From NCBI GenBank assembly GCA_022419385.1, contig JAJUBI010000006.1, forward strand, positions 4,526,001 through 4,590,000: a stretch of 64,000 nt of DNA, in the 5' to 3' direction. A program made the translations under genes and the position numbers. How positions within the stretch are numbered: position 1 is the stretch's first letter; each line of letters begins with the position of its first letter. The notes beneath the pieces are model-generated. The model was not told where the DNA came from and did no database searches. It saw nothing but the letters and a program-made list of their open reading frames with translations. Of the stretch, positions 24,171-33,431 are shown piece by piece. This DNA is from Paraconiothyrium sp. Pb-2020. Its lineage: Eukaryota; Ascomycota; Dothideomycetes; Pleosporales; Didymosphaeriaceae.

Positions 24171-26968
24171 CTACTCGCTGTCGTCGCCGCCGATAAGCTT
24201 GGCGTAATCGTCTGCCGAAGCGAAAGTAGGAAGGTGCTTGAGCTTTCTCTTCTTGGCCTTCTTCGCGTCCTTCTCCTTAGCCTTGGTGGACTTGGAGGGC
24301 GCAGACTCTTCGACATCGGTGTCGTCGTCCATGTCGATGTCGACCGGGATGTCGTCATCGCTGTCGACGAACGCTTCCTCGTCGTCGAGGTCGAAACCAT
24401 CCATGCCATCGTCGGATTCATCCGCGCCAGGTGCAGGGCCGTCAAACTCGTCGTCATCGCTTCCGAGGTTGAGTTCGACACCCTCGTCCATACCGATACC
24501 GCCCGCTTCATCGTCATCGCTCATCATGTCCTCCATGTTGATGTCGCTGAAGCCCTCATCTTCGTCCTCGTCACCTTCGATCTCCGGGCGACTGTTGACG
24601 AGCGCCTTCCAGATCTCCTCCTCTCCAGATTCGTCGTCATCGTCATCGCCCTTCTTCTTCTGCTTCTTCTTCTCCTTCTTGTTCGCTTGCTTGGCCATAC
24701 CCGCCTTCTCGAAGTACGTGTGGAAGAAGACCTCGTCCTCGCGGACATCGTCGACCTTCTTGCGCCAGAACTGTTCCGAGTTGAGCGCGCCATGCGTCCT
24801 ATCTCCGTCGCGGGTAGCGATGAGATAGTCAGCGGCTTTCGCAGTACCTGCCATAGGCTGCATGATAGAGGTTCCATGCGTAGCCGAGGCCTTGGTCTTT
24901 GCGTTCCTAAAGGAGAATTTGTCAAGGAAGTTCATGAGTGTGTAGATTGTCGGGTCGGGCTTCTCCTTGATCTGGTCTTGATTGACGAGCTTTGTGGCAA
25001 GTACATGGACCGAAGGGTGGTAGTGAGCTTGCAGGGGAAGAAGCTCCCAGAGACAGGACAGATCGGCATTTGCATGCGCAGGATCTCGCTTCCTCGCGTC
25101 GTAATGAGGAAGCTTAGTCTCGGATTGCTTCTTTGGTGCCGCAGCCTCGCCGTCCTCCGGTACATCGTCATAATGCTCCTCCCCGCTATCGTCAGCGTTA
25201 TCCTCCGGCGCGGTCACCATAGACCTGATGCTCGGGAACTGGATGATCAACTCATTGATCAAGTATAGAACTCCGCAGATGAAGGGCGGCTCGTGTAGGT
25301 GAATAATCTGTAAGAGGCGCTTGATGAAGGCTTGCACGCGCTTGATGCTAAGATCAGATTTGAGAGCCCGATATAGAAGGTTGAGATACATGATGTGTTT
25401 CGACGTGTCAATAAGGCGAGGGTCAAGGAGAGATTCGTAAAGGGTGCGGTAGAAACGATCGGTAGAAAAGTGCTTCGTAGAAGAAATTTGTTGTATCAGA
25501 CTCATGGCTTGGATGCTCGTGTTGAAATTGGCGGAATGCGTAATTTGGAAGATGGTGTCGATCTGTTCCCCGAACCTGAACACTATTAGTATTAATAGGA
25601 AATAGCAGGGTGGTGAACTCACTTCTCGTCATCGGTCTTGGCGAAAGGAAAGGCGCGGTTCACTCCGGTCAAAATAGCAGAAATCAGCTTCTCCCGGTTC
25701 TCATCCTCGACCTTGAAAGCCTGGGTCGCCGCCTTCTCGGCCTTCTTGCGAGCCGCCTTTCCGGGTTTGCCTCCTCCACCCTGAACGTGGCCGTGCTTGT
25801 TCACCTTTAGCTTTTCCACCGCCTCTTCTTTCTTGTCGTGCTCCTTCTGCTGTTTGAGAAGACCCACGAAGAGGCTGAAATAGATCTCTAGCAATTTGTT
25901 GGCCACATCCTGTTCGCGAACGCTCAGGACGGTTTGGTTCATCGTGATGACTCCGTAGTATTTGGCAGTGCCGCTTTGGTTCGGCCGGAACAACAGGTCG
26001 GACTCGATGGAACTAATGATGACGCTCTTCATCGCAGGGTGGGTGATCTGCAGCTGCAGGAGCAGATACGAAGCTCGCGATGCAACCTTCTTTTCCTTGT
26101 CCCCCAACTTGTTGATGAGCAACCGGAGCAAATTTTCTTCTTGTTCTGGCTTCTCTTTCAATAATTCCCAAACCATAGTGACTGCACGGTTGCGCGAAAA
26201 TTCGACCTCATCGTTGGACCATCCTTCGATAATCTTGAGCATTTCGAAGTACTGCTTTTTCAGCCAGTCCTCGTATGCCCATGCAATGAGATGAATTTTC
26301 TGAACCTGCCCCGGCAGCCGGTCGCCGTACTTCCAGGTAGCTGACTTGCCCTGCAGCGCAGAAATCAGACCAGGCTGGCGCGCAAAAGCTTTCAGTTTTC
26401 GGTCCGGAGGCAGCACAACGCCCTGACCCATAAGATCCTTGAGCGCTGCGAGGGCCATCATGGCCGCGTTCCTACTCTTCTTGCGCGACAAGCCTAGCAG
26501 CTGCTCGAAAGCCTTGGTGGTATGCAGCGGCGACTCCTGCACCAGCAGCGTCAGAGCCGAGACCTTGTCCTCCATGGTACCGGACGTCATGACGGTCGAC
26601 ATGAACTTGTGCGACGAGTCTTTAGACAGGTGCGAGCTGCCATACTCGTCGCCCTCCGCGATGAGGAGCTCATCCGCATACTGGTGCAATTCGTCCAAGA
26701 CGTGACGGGCGGGTACAGTCGGGTGCTCGACAATGGGCAATTGGGGCAGGGTGACGGCGTGCCATTCGGGCTGCGGCGTGAAGACCTGTCGCGTATCAGC
26801 ATCCATCGACATTCGTATCCACGAGTCTCTTACCAAATTCTGGCGCGACTTTGCGTCGCCATTCTTGCGCGCGTCCTTCTTGTCGTGTTTCGCGCTCAAC
26901 CGGCTCTTGTCCGGGGGCGGCCGCGCAGGGCCATCTTTCGTCTCGGCATGGGTCCGCTTCTTCCCCAT
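24171..26968 (-). CDS. NOC1: Ribosome biogenesis protein NOC1/MAK21
   Basis: Three exons, 26834–26968, 25623–26785 and 24171–25575, encode about 900 residues. The protein belongs to the CBF/MAK21 family; Noc1 pairs with Noc2 in nucleolar 90S/pre-60S particles and is needed for large-subunit assembly and export. The N-terminus is basic (KKRTHAETKDG), then helical HEAT-like repeats follow. The conserved CBF/Mak21 block spans the second intron, with SLIQQISSTKHFSTDRFYR and RFYRTLYESLLDPRL after it. The C-terminal third is strongly acidic (Asp/Glu runs) and ends with a Lys-rich nuclear-type stretch. Intron 1 (26786–26833) is exactly 48 bp and open, so it can be missed; its GTAAGA donor, CTGAT branch site and CAG acceptor support it. 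I chose the ATG at 26968 over one 11 codons upstream. It is divergent from TRP4. Confidence 0.9.
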
Positions 26969-27354
26969 CTGGCGTGGGCGGGCGATGTGAAGTAGTTGCA
27001 AGGCCAGTCAGAGATGTCTCCCTGACCCGTCATGCCCTTTGTGTGCGCGCCTTCTGGTCCACAATTTTCGGCCGCGACTGGCGCTGCGACGGGTGGGAAC
27101 AACGATTCTCCGGTGCGCCGCGCTAACCCCAATCCGATGGCGGGACCGGTGGGGCTTGCATGCAGAATGAACAGGTCGTCGGAACGGGACTGAGTCAACG
27201 TCGACACGCCCTTTGGCTCTACATCTTGCCTGTGGCAGATAACAACAACAAGACCTTCTGCAACTCAACTCCCATCGGTCGCCCCATGTCAATTGATCTC
27301 TTTGACTGGCTCACTGGAACTATCTTAACCTCGTAGAAGGGAACACCCCTCGCC
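26969..27354. promoter_or_regulatory. Divergent promoter region NOC1/TRP4
   Basis: The 386 bp between the two divergent starts must hold the promoters of a ribosome-assembly gene and a tryptophan-synthesis gene. I see no clear TATA box. No specific site is claimed. Confidence 0.5.
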
Positions 27355-28581
27355 ATGTCGACAAACAACGACGAGGAGCCCAAAACCTCGATAACACCAC
27401 TGCTCAAGCGCCTCTGGCATGAGTCGGCCGCCACCAAGCCAGATGCAACTGAAATCGCAGCCGCCCTCTCTCTCATCTTCACCAATAGTTTGTCAGAGGT
27501 TCAGACTGGCGCACTCCTGACATGTCTGCATTTCACAGAACGAGATAGGCAAGCAGATGTCTTGACCAAATGCGCGCAATCAATGCGTGATTTTGCGACT
27601 ACCATGGATATAGACGGCCTATCCAAATTGATCGCAGAAAGAGGCAAAAAGGAAGGCGACTACCATGGTGGGCTGTGCGACATTGTGGGCACTGGCGGCG
27701 ACTCCCACAATACATTTAACATCTCAACCACCTCATCCATCCTAGCAAGCTCCCTGCTCATGATGGGGAAACACGGAAACAAAGCCAGCACATCTCGCTC
27801 TGGCTCTGCGGATCTACTCTCATGCGCGCAACCAAAGGCTCCTCAAATCGCCGCCGTCACTCCCTCCACCATCCACGAGGTCTACTCCCAGTCGAATTAC
27901 GCCTTCCTCTTCGCACCCATCTTCCACCCTGGAGCTCGTCACGCTGCCTCTATCCGGAGACAGCTCGGCTGGAGAACCATCTTCAATCTACTGGGACCCC
28001 TTGCCAACCCGCTGCATCCCCTCATCGAATCACGCATGCTTGGGGTAGCGCGCAAGGAGATTGGACCGGATTTCGCGGAGTCATTGCGCCAGTCAGGATG
28101 CAAAAAGGGCATCGTCATCTGCGGAGACGAAGAGTTGGATGAAATATCTTGTGCCGGCCCCTCGCATTGCTGGCAACTAAAGGAGAACCCTGACACTAAG
28201 GAAGTGGATATTGATTACTTTACCGTTTCTCCGAGCGACTTTGGCCTTCCGACGCATGCACTGAGCGAAGTGTCACCGGGCCAGTCTCCCGAGGCAAACG
28301 CCGAGATCTTAATGCGCATATTGAAGGGTGAAGTTCCGGAAGACGACCCGATTCTTCACTTTGTGTACATCAATACAGCGGCTTTGTTCGTAGTCAGCGG
28401 TATCTGTGAAGCAGATACGAGCGACATGGGCCATGGCGACGATGGAAAAGTGATCACGGAGCGTGGACCCGGTGGCGGGCGCTGGAAGGAGGGCGTACGG
28501 AGAGCAAAGTGGGCCATCTCGAGCGGCGAAGCGTACAGACAGTGGCAGAATTTCGTTGAAGTCACCAATAAGGTGGCATAA
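27355..28581 (+). CDS. TRP4: Anthranilate phosphoribosyltransferase
   Basis: This single-exon gene encodes 408 residues. The enzyme joins anthranilate to PRPP in the second step of tryptophan synthesis in the cytosol. The PRPP/Mg-binding GTGGDSHNTFNIST motif is at residues 112–125, KHGNKAST at 139–146, the RRQLGWRTIFNLLGPLANP block sits near 202–220, and a DELDE-like acidic site (GDEELDEISCAGPS) near 258–271 matches the metal-binding Asp/Glu pair. Length is at the upper end of fungal TRP4 proteins. The tail (ITERGPGGGRWKEGVRRA) is unremarkable. It is divergent from NOC1. Confidence 0.95.
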   Translation: MSTNNDEEPKTSITPLLKRLWHESAATKPDATEIAAALSLIFTNSLSEVQTGALLTCLHFTERDRQADVLTKCAQSMRDFATTMDIDGLSKLIAERGKKEGDYHGGLCDIVGTGGDSHNTFNISTTSSILASSLLMMGKHGNKASTSRSGSADLLSCAQPKAPQIAAVTPSTIHEVYSQSNYAFLFAPIFHPGARHAASIRRQLGWRTIFNLLGPLANPLHPLIESRMLGVARKEIGPDFAESLRQSGCKKGIVICGDEELDEISCAGPSHCWQLKENPDTKEVDIDYFTVSPSDFGLPTHALSEVSPGQSPEANAEILMRILKGEVPEDDPILHFVYINTAALFVVSGICEADTSDMGHGDDGKVITERGPGGGRWKEGVRRAKWAISSGEAYRQWQNFVEVTNKVA

Positions 28582-28733
28582 GCGATGGGAATTGGCGAAT
28601 CGAAACAAATCTCGACCGACTTATATTCGTCGTCTCTACCATCTCGTGATCCTTGCCTTTACGCTCCCAATTCGTCCCTGCGCCCCTCCTTATCTAATAG
28701 ACCATCTGTTGTGAATCTGGCAATGCTCAAACT

Positions 28734-28953
28734 CTACGACTCGAATTCCCTAGCAAGCTTGCCAACGCCGATGCACTGGCACATTGGCTGACAAGAACAC
28801 GCTGTGCCTACAGGGCAGGGTCCAGGCTGCAACTCTCAGCAATCTTTCGAGATTCCCTAAAAATATAGAATGAGAAGGAATACATACGCATTGAGCAGCG
28901 GCATAGCCAGCGAGGATGCTGGTGAGAACGGCGGCAACGAGGGTGAACTTCAT
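28734..28953 (-). CDS. Small cysteine-rich secreted protein
   Basis: Two exons, 28888–28953 and 28734–28826, encode only 52 residues. Residues 1–20 form a clear signal peptide (MKFTLVAAVLTSILAGYAAA). The mature part is about 32 residues with six Cys in the pattern C-x3-C-x5-C-x-C-x3-C-x-C, then a GVGKLAREFES tail. The 61-bp intron has a GTATGT donor and a TTGCAG acceptor; reading straight through without splicing gives a longer frame that loses the cysteine pattern. C-x-C pairs resemble small metal-binding or disulphide-rich secreted proteins, including effector-like peptides; I cannot assign a family. A TATAAATA box at 29051–29058 (minus orientation) lies about 100 bp upstream. It is next to the RiPP precursor, but a link is not shown. 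Confidence 0.75.
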
Positions 28954-29599
28954 CTTGGCACAAATGATTTATTTGAGAAAGTGATGAATTATCCGAATGA
29001 GCACACTTTCTATGATCAGATGTAGAAATATAAAGCCGATGAAGGCAGCATATTTATACCACGATCGCAATTCATCTGCAGACATGACTTCCGATTTCCC
29101 TCCGAACGATGACATGCTATCAATTACCATCAGATAAGATGATCTGATAAGGTGGAGACGCTAGGGTGCTCACGTTCCTTCGGCGCGTCGCGGTGTCATC
29201 GTTCGCTTCACCTCGAGCCTCTTGCGGCAGTGATCGTAGAAAGACGGACGATGAGATGACTCGCCAGAAGTCTTCCTCAAAGAGAGATTTGCGACGAGAA
29301 GGATGTTCACTAGGTGATGCTGTTGCTTGATAGTGCCTGAGGCAGACAAGCTCTTACCTCTTACCCAATTTATGCTTCGAGTATCCTTCCTCCTTCCCTC
29401 AAACATTAACACAGATGAGCATACTCAGACACACGCGCACGGTTTGGTCAATTTGGCAGTCTTTCTTATTTGTCATGGTTATTCCCACTGCATTCGTTCA
29501 GCTACTTATGACGCGCAAGCGCATCTCCAGGTAAGAGCAGCATCACTAGAACCTGTTCTCTTGTTTCCAAAAACTCGGTCCTCGTAAGGTCGTTGTTGC
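28954..29599. other. Intergenic region upstream of the small secreted protein
   Basis: These 646 bp hold the promoter of the cysteine-rich gene, including the TATAAATA-like site at about 29051–29058, and the 3' flank of the RiPP precursor gene. Nothing else is recognised. Confidence 0.5.
29051..29058 (-). promoter_or_regulatory. TATA box of the cysteine-rich secreted protein
   Basis: The minus-strand sequence reads TATAAATA about 100 bp upstream of the start codon at 28953, a normal distance for an inducible fungal promoter. Confidence 0.45.
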
Positions 29600-30259
29600 T
29601 TATGCTTTGACTTCGGCATCCCTCTCCTTCAATCCAATGTACGCCACATTGACAAAAGCTGAGTCTGTCGACTCAGACTCTTCCGCACGCTTCGCCTTTG
29701 CAGCAGCCTCGGCGGCTTCGCGCTCCTTCAAACCGATGTACGCAACATTCACGAAAGCCGAGTCAGTCGACTCTGATTCCTCAGCCCGCTTAGCTTTCTC
29801 GGCAGCTTCGGCGGCTTCGCGTTCCTTCAAACCAAAGTACGCAACATTCACAAAAGCTGAGTCGGTCGACTCAGATTCCTCAGCGCGCTTCGCCTTAGCA
29901 GCTGCCTCGGCTGCCTCACGTTCCTTCAAGCCGAAGTAGGCCACGTTGACGAAAGCTGAGTCGACATCTGCCTTCTCTTCTTCACGCTTCTTCAGGCCGT
30001 TGTACACAATGCCAACGAAGTCTGCGTCGACTGTCGCAGACTCATCCTCGGGCTTGGCCTCAGCCTCGCGCTCCTTCAGGCCGTAGTAAGCGACGTTGAC
30101 GAATGCTGAATCTACGGACGTTTCCTCCTATGAAGTTTTAGCATATGCGTAAAGAAGGTAAGATGCAATCGTAGTGAGACTCACGGTGTCAGGCTTAGCC
30201 ACTGGGGCAGCCAGAACGGAAGCCGCAAAGAGAGCTGAGAGGACGCTTAAGTATCTCAT
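29600..30259 (-). CDS. Kex2-processed repeat precursor, putative dikaritin RiPP precursor
   Basis: Two exons, 30185–30259 and 29600–30127 (57-bp intron), encode 200 residues. Residues 1–18 are a signal peptide. The rest is six tandem cores of the form (V)DSAFVNVAYXGLKERE with Tyr at residues 39, 67, 89, 122, 155 and 188; the tetrapeptides are YYGL, YNGL, YFGL, YFGL, YIGL and YIGL. Dibasic Lys-Arg sites at 72–73, 105–106, 138–139 and 171–172 fit Kex2 cleavage in the Golgi, and the spacers are rich in Ala, Glu and Ser. This is the build of ustiloxin/phomopsin-type precursors. Two genes for UstYa-type proteins, which cyclise such cores, start 731 bp away in divergent orientation. Core 2 (DADFVGIVYNGLKKRE) is the most divergent. 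The product and the exact core limits are inferred. A KEP with another role, such as hydrophobin-like or pheromone-like repeats, is the main alternative. Confidence 0.85.
29666..29962 (-). repeat. Three 99-bp tandem units inside the precursor gene
   Basis: Residues 81–179 are three 33-residue units that differ at very few positions (YFGL/YFGL/YIGL; one Ala-to-Glu in the spacer). The DNA copies are also close but differ at many synonymous third positions, so they are not a brand-new duplication. Confidence 0.9.
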
Positions 30260-30989
30260 GTTGATGGACTGAAGATTTTCTTGGATTCGATAGCGATAGA
30301 CGGGCTTATGGTGAGGAAGTGAAGGGCAGTACCGGCAGCCTGTCTCTACAAACTAGCTTGGAGCAACGCTACTTATATCCCTTCATCAGATTTCGTAGCA
30401 CGATTGTGCCAGAATCGTACATTTGCACGTTCATCAATGGGACCATGCGCTCCCATTCGCTCCCAGTTACTCTCAGGTATAAACAACCGAAGTTTCCATT
30501 GCAGCATGCAGTCAATCAAGTCGTAACCCATCCGGCGGTTGCGGAAGCAGAGTCAGAGACAAGACAGGAAGGTAGCACCCATCCTTCTGTAAGTCATTGT
30601 CGCGCGATTACTGCCCCGGGTCAAACACAACGTTGATCAGAACTCTCCACTACACGTCATTCGACGAAGTGACAGTCATGTGCTCACTAATGCAATCCGA
30701 AGGATGGATTGCTTAGACTAGGTGGCACCTAGCGTACAGTGTAAGATGTTAGACACCCTTGCCTACTGCGTGCACGTACCGCCCGGTGAAGGATTTAAGA
30801 GGTAAATGGGTCGCCTGAATGCCGATCACGGCTTGACCCGGGGGCTTGTTTCAACGGCGTGTAACTAGCAACTCTCGCGCGATATTGTTGCGGGGCAGTT
30901 TAGCCGAGTAGCATCCTGGTTCTATTCTCACTGGATGTGCATCGCCTCTCAAACAGACTCTCTTCGTTATTTCTCAGGAAATAGTGAAG
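30260..30989. promoter_or_regulatory. Divergent promoter between RiPP precursor and first UstYa gene
   Basis: These 730 bp separate the two divergent starts. On the minus strand an ATATAAG-type TATA box (30371–30380) lies about 115 bp upstream of the precursor start. Shared control of precursor and enzyme genes is expected for such loci; no regulator site is identified and no regulator gene is adjacent. Confidence 0.5.
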
Positions 30990-31974
30990 ATGAAGCCTTC
31001 TTCAAACGGTGGCTATAGGCCTGTGGACCAGCAAGAGCAGGAAGGGAGATCTGGAGATTTTGAGAAGCCGAGGGAAACGTCATCCGAAGGATTCGACTAC
31101 TCCAATCCCTCGCATCCAAGTCTCTCTGTCAATTCATTTTGGGCCGCATGGCTTCGCTGGATACCGTGGGTACTTGTAGGATGTTTGGTGGTGACGAACT
31201 GGTTTGCGTGGGCGCAAAAACCGTCCGCGGGTGTTCCAGAAGAAATTTTCTGTAAGTGTCTCCCAATGTTCATTCTTCCTGCTTGTGCTCACATTTAATA
31301 CCAGCTCCAGCCGCGTCCGCGGTCAGATATAAGAATGTCGTCTTCCAGGCCGGCATCGATAGCGATACGAGCCCATACCAAGGACCACCTTCCAAGGAAC
31401 TCGATCATGAGTGGGAAGAATTGCACAAATGTGAGGGTCAAATCGGTCCCTATGAAGTCCGCCACTAACCTCGTGATCGCTAGATGGAGTGAGCAGAATC
31501 CCGATGAGCGACGCAGCACAGCTTGTCAACAGAACCTCTCCGATAGCTGGAGACGAAGGGTACTACGTTGTGATACTGGAAGTCTTCCACGAACTTCACT
31601 GTCTGGTATGTTGCTCTCTTACCATCAATTGACTTGTCCGTGACTAATCGTGGTTTCAGCAACATATTCGCAGGCGGCTTTTCTGGGACGATGATACGAA
31701 GTCTCCAGATGAAGACGAGGCCCTGTCGATGAAACACTTGGACCACTGCATCGACTCCATCCGGCAGAGTCTCATGTGCTCGGCCGATATTACCCCACTT
31801 CCATATGTTTGGTGGCGGAAGTACGATCAGCTCATGCCGGCGTCCGCTACTACACACACATGTCGTGATTTTGAGGCGATCCGCGATTGGGCAAAAGCAA
31901 ATCGAGCTGGAAAGGTCGAGAAGCATACTCAAGTACATGACCCGCTAGGGGAGCAAGTAGTATACGACGTATAG
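30990..31974 (+). CDS. UstYa-type oxidase/cyclase (DUF3328)
   Basis: Four exons, 30990–31251, 31305–31430, 31484–31605 and 31660–31974, encode 274 residues. A hydrophilic N-terminus is followed by one membrane segment near residues 54–75 (IPWVLVGCLVVTNWFAW), then a lumenal domain. The family blocks YQGPPSKELDHEW, YGVSRIPMSDA and GYYVVILEVFHELHCL are present, and the two diagnostic motifs are HELHC at 165–169 and HLDHC at 195–199. UstYa proteins are thought to be copper-type oxidases that form the ether or C–C crosslinks of dikaritins, acting on the precursor in the secretory pathway. All three introns are 50–60 bp with consensus borders. Its neighbours are the precursor and a second family member. 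Confidence 0.9.
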
Positions 31975-32592
31975 AACTAATCGAATCTCGTCTCTATCGT
32001 CTCTAGCCGTTAAAGAGCCTCTCTAGATCACTGCGCCGCAGCACTATCTGCATGACCGGGGTGTAGATCCTTAGCATTATTACTTAGTGCAGCTGTATGT
32101 CACCGATGCATGACGAAAGCGCCTACTAGACGATTTGCCCACTGGTGTACCTGTAGGTGCGACAATCTTAACAGACCTTCCTATCACGGACATGATCCGC
32201 ACGCCGTATCGGGCAAGTGGGCAAATGCCCCGCCTACCGACCAACAACAATCCATGTCCAGGCTGGTACTGTTATACGCATCCGTACGAGTGAACATTGA
32301 GCCGGAAGGAGCGCCGCGATAGTATCACATATGTCATTGTTGCTGACCGCATGGCAGCTGTGGGGTTGTCATAAGCAATACCTCTTGAAGATTTCGCCCT
32401 GTTTCCGACCGTTACCTGTAACAGCACTCGCAGCAAGTGCCCCCTCGCTTTGCGTTCGGTCATTGGGAAACTCCGAAAGTGAGGTGGCGCCATCGATCCT
32501 GATTCGACTCACAATCCCAAGGACTCCTGTCGCTGTTCTATAACCAAATTTGCAGCAAGGACCGGTCGGCGTACTTCGTCGCCATTTACCCA
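31975..32592. other. Intergenic region between the two UstYa genes
   Basis: These 618 bp contain no recognisable gene. They presumably hold the terminator of the first and the promoter of the second UstYa-type gene. Confidence 0.5.
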
Positions 32593-33350
32593 ATGGAGCC
32601 CTCGCAAGACTCAGCACGTACGACGCTCTGCGACGAAGAGAAGTTCAAAGACTTTTCCGACATCGACTCGGAAGATGCGCCATCATTGATACAGCGCCCC
32701 TTACGCTCCACCTTCTGGCGGACGACAATCATTGTTATTTCGGCTATAGTCGTATCGCTCGCACTAGTCTATGTCACGATATTCACCCAGAAGAAAGGCC
32801 TCAAGTTCGATCAATGCGGCACAACAGCCGATGAGGCGCGAGCACGTGGATGTGTGTTCGAAGTTACAGGGTTCACATGGCTTCCGAAAGAATGTCAAGA
32901 TACAGAGACCGAAGATGAGTTCCTCCAGTATCTTGTAGACAACAAGCTGGATATCTACCGCGATATGCATTACAACAGCACTGTGTCCATCGAGGAAGTT
33001 CGCCTCGGAAACGGCCCAGGCTGTAAGTTGCTCTGTAAACCCTGCTAGAGATTGACTAATTCCCCCCAGTCTTCGTCCGCCAGCAATACCATGTAACGCA
33101 CTGCCAATTTCTATTGAGGAAATTGCACCGCGCACAAACGAGCGGAAGGATGATAGATGGACAAATAATGCCGACACATCACACAGTGCACTGTGGCGAA
33201 CAAACACTCAATGTTATTCAGAATCCGAAGTGGCGTGAAGAGGCGATTCAGCTCTCGTACACAAAGTTCCCATATTGTGGCAAGCCCGGAGGCTACAATG
33301 TTGGCTGGGACCCACAGCAGGGGGGACCGGCAGGGTGGACCCACGCATGA
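32593..33350 (+). CDS. Second UstYa-type protein (DUF3328-like)
   Basis: Two exons, 32593–33022 and 33070–33350, encode 236 residues. The N-terminal 40 residues are hydrophilic and acidic; a single membrane segment spans about 44–65 (TTIIVISAIVVSLALVYVTI). The lumenal part has HVTHC at residues 151–155 and HTVHC at 181–185, the paired HxxHC signature, separated by LLRKLHRAQTSG, which matches the family's spacing. It also has a Cys-rich middle (DQCGTT, GCVFEV, KECQDTE) and a Gly/Pro-rich tail (FPYCGKPGGYNVGWD) that the first protein lacks, so it belongs to a different branch, closer to members often annotated only as hypothetical. It probably works with the first on the same precursor. Only 81 bp separate its stop from the stop of the converging F-box gene. 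Confidence 0.82.
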
Positions 33351-33431
33351 GATGGGAGTTAGCCTTTTCCATATATCCAAGAAATCAAAAAGCTTAACAT
33401 GAAGAAATGTTGTGCAGAGTGAACCGATTCC

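Noticed and set aside
24138..25268. A 376-codon plus-strand open frame opposite NOC1
   Set aside because: It is the antisense shadow of the acidic, GAC/GAG-rich C-terminal part of NOC1. Its Leu/Val-rich translation reflects the complement of Asp/Glu codons.
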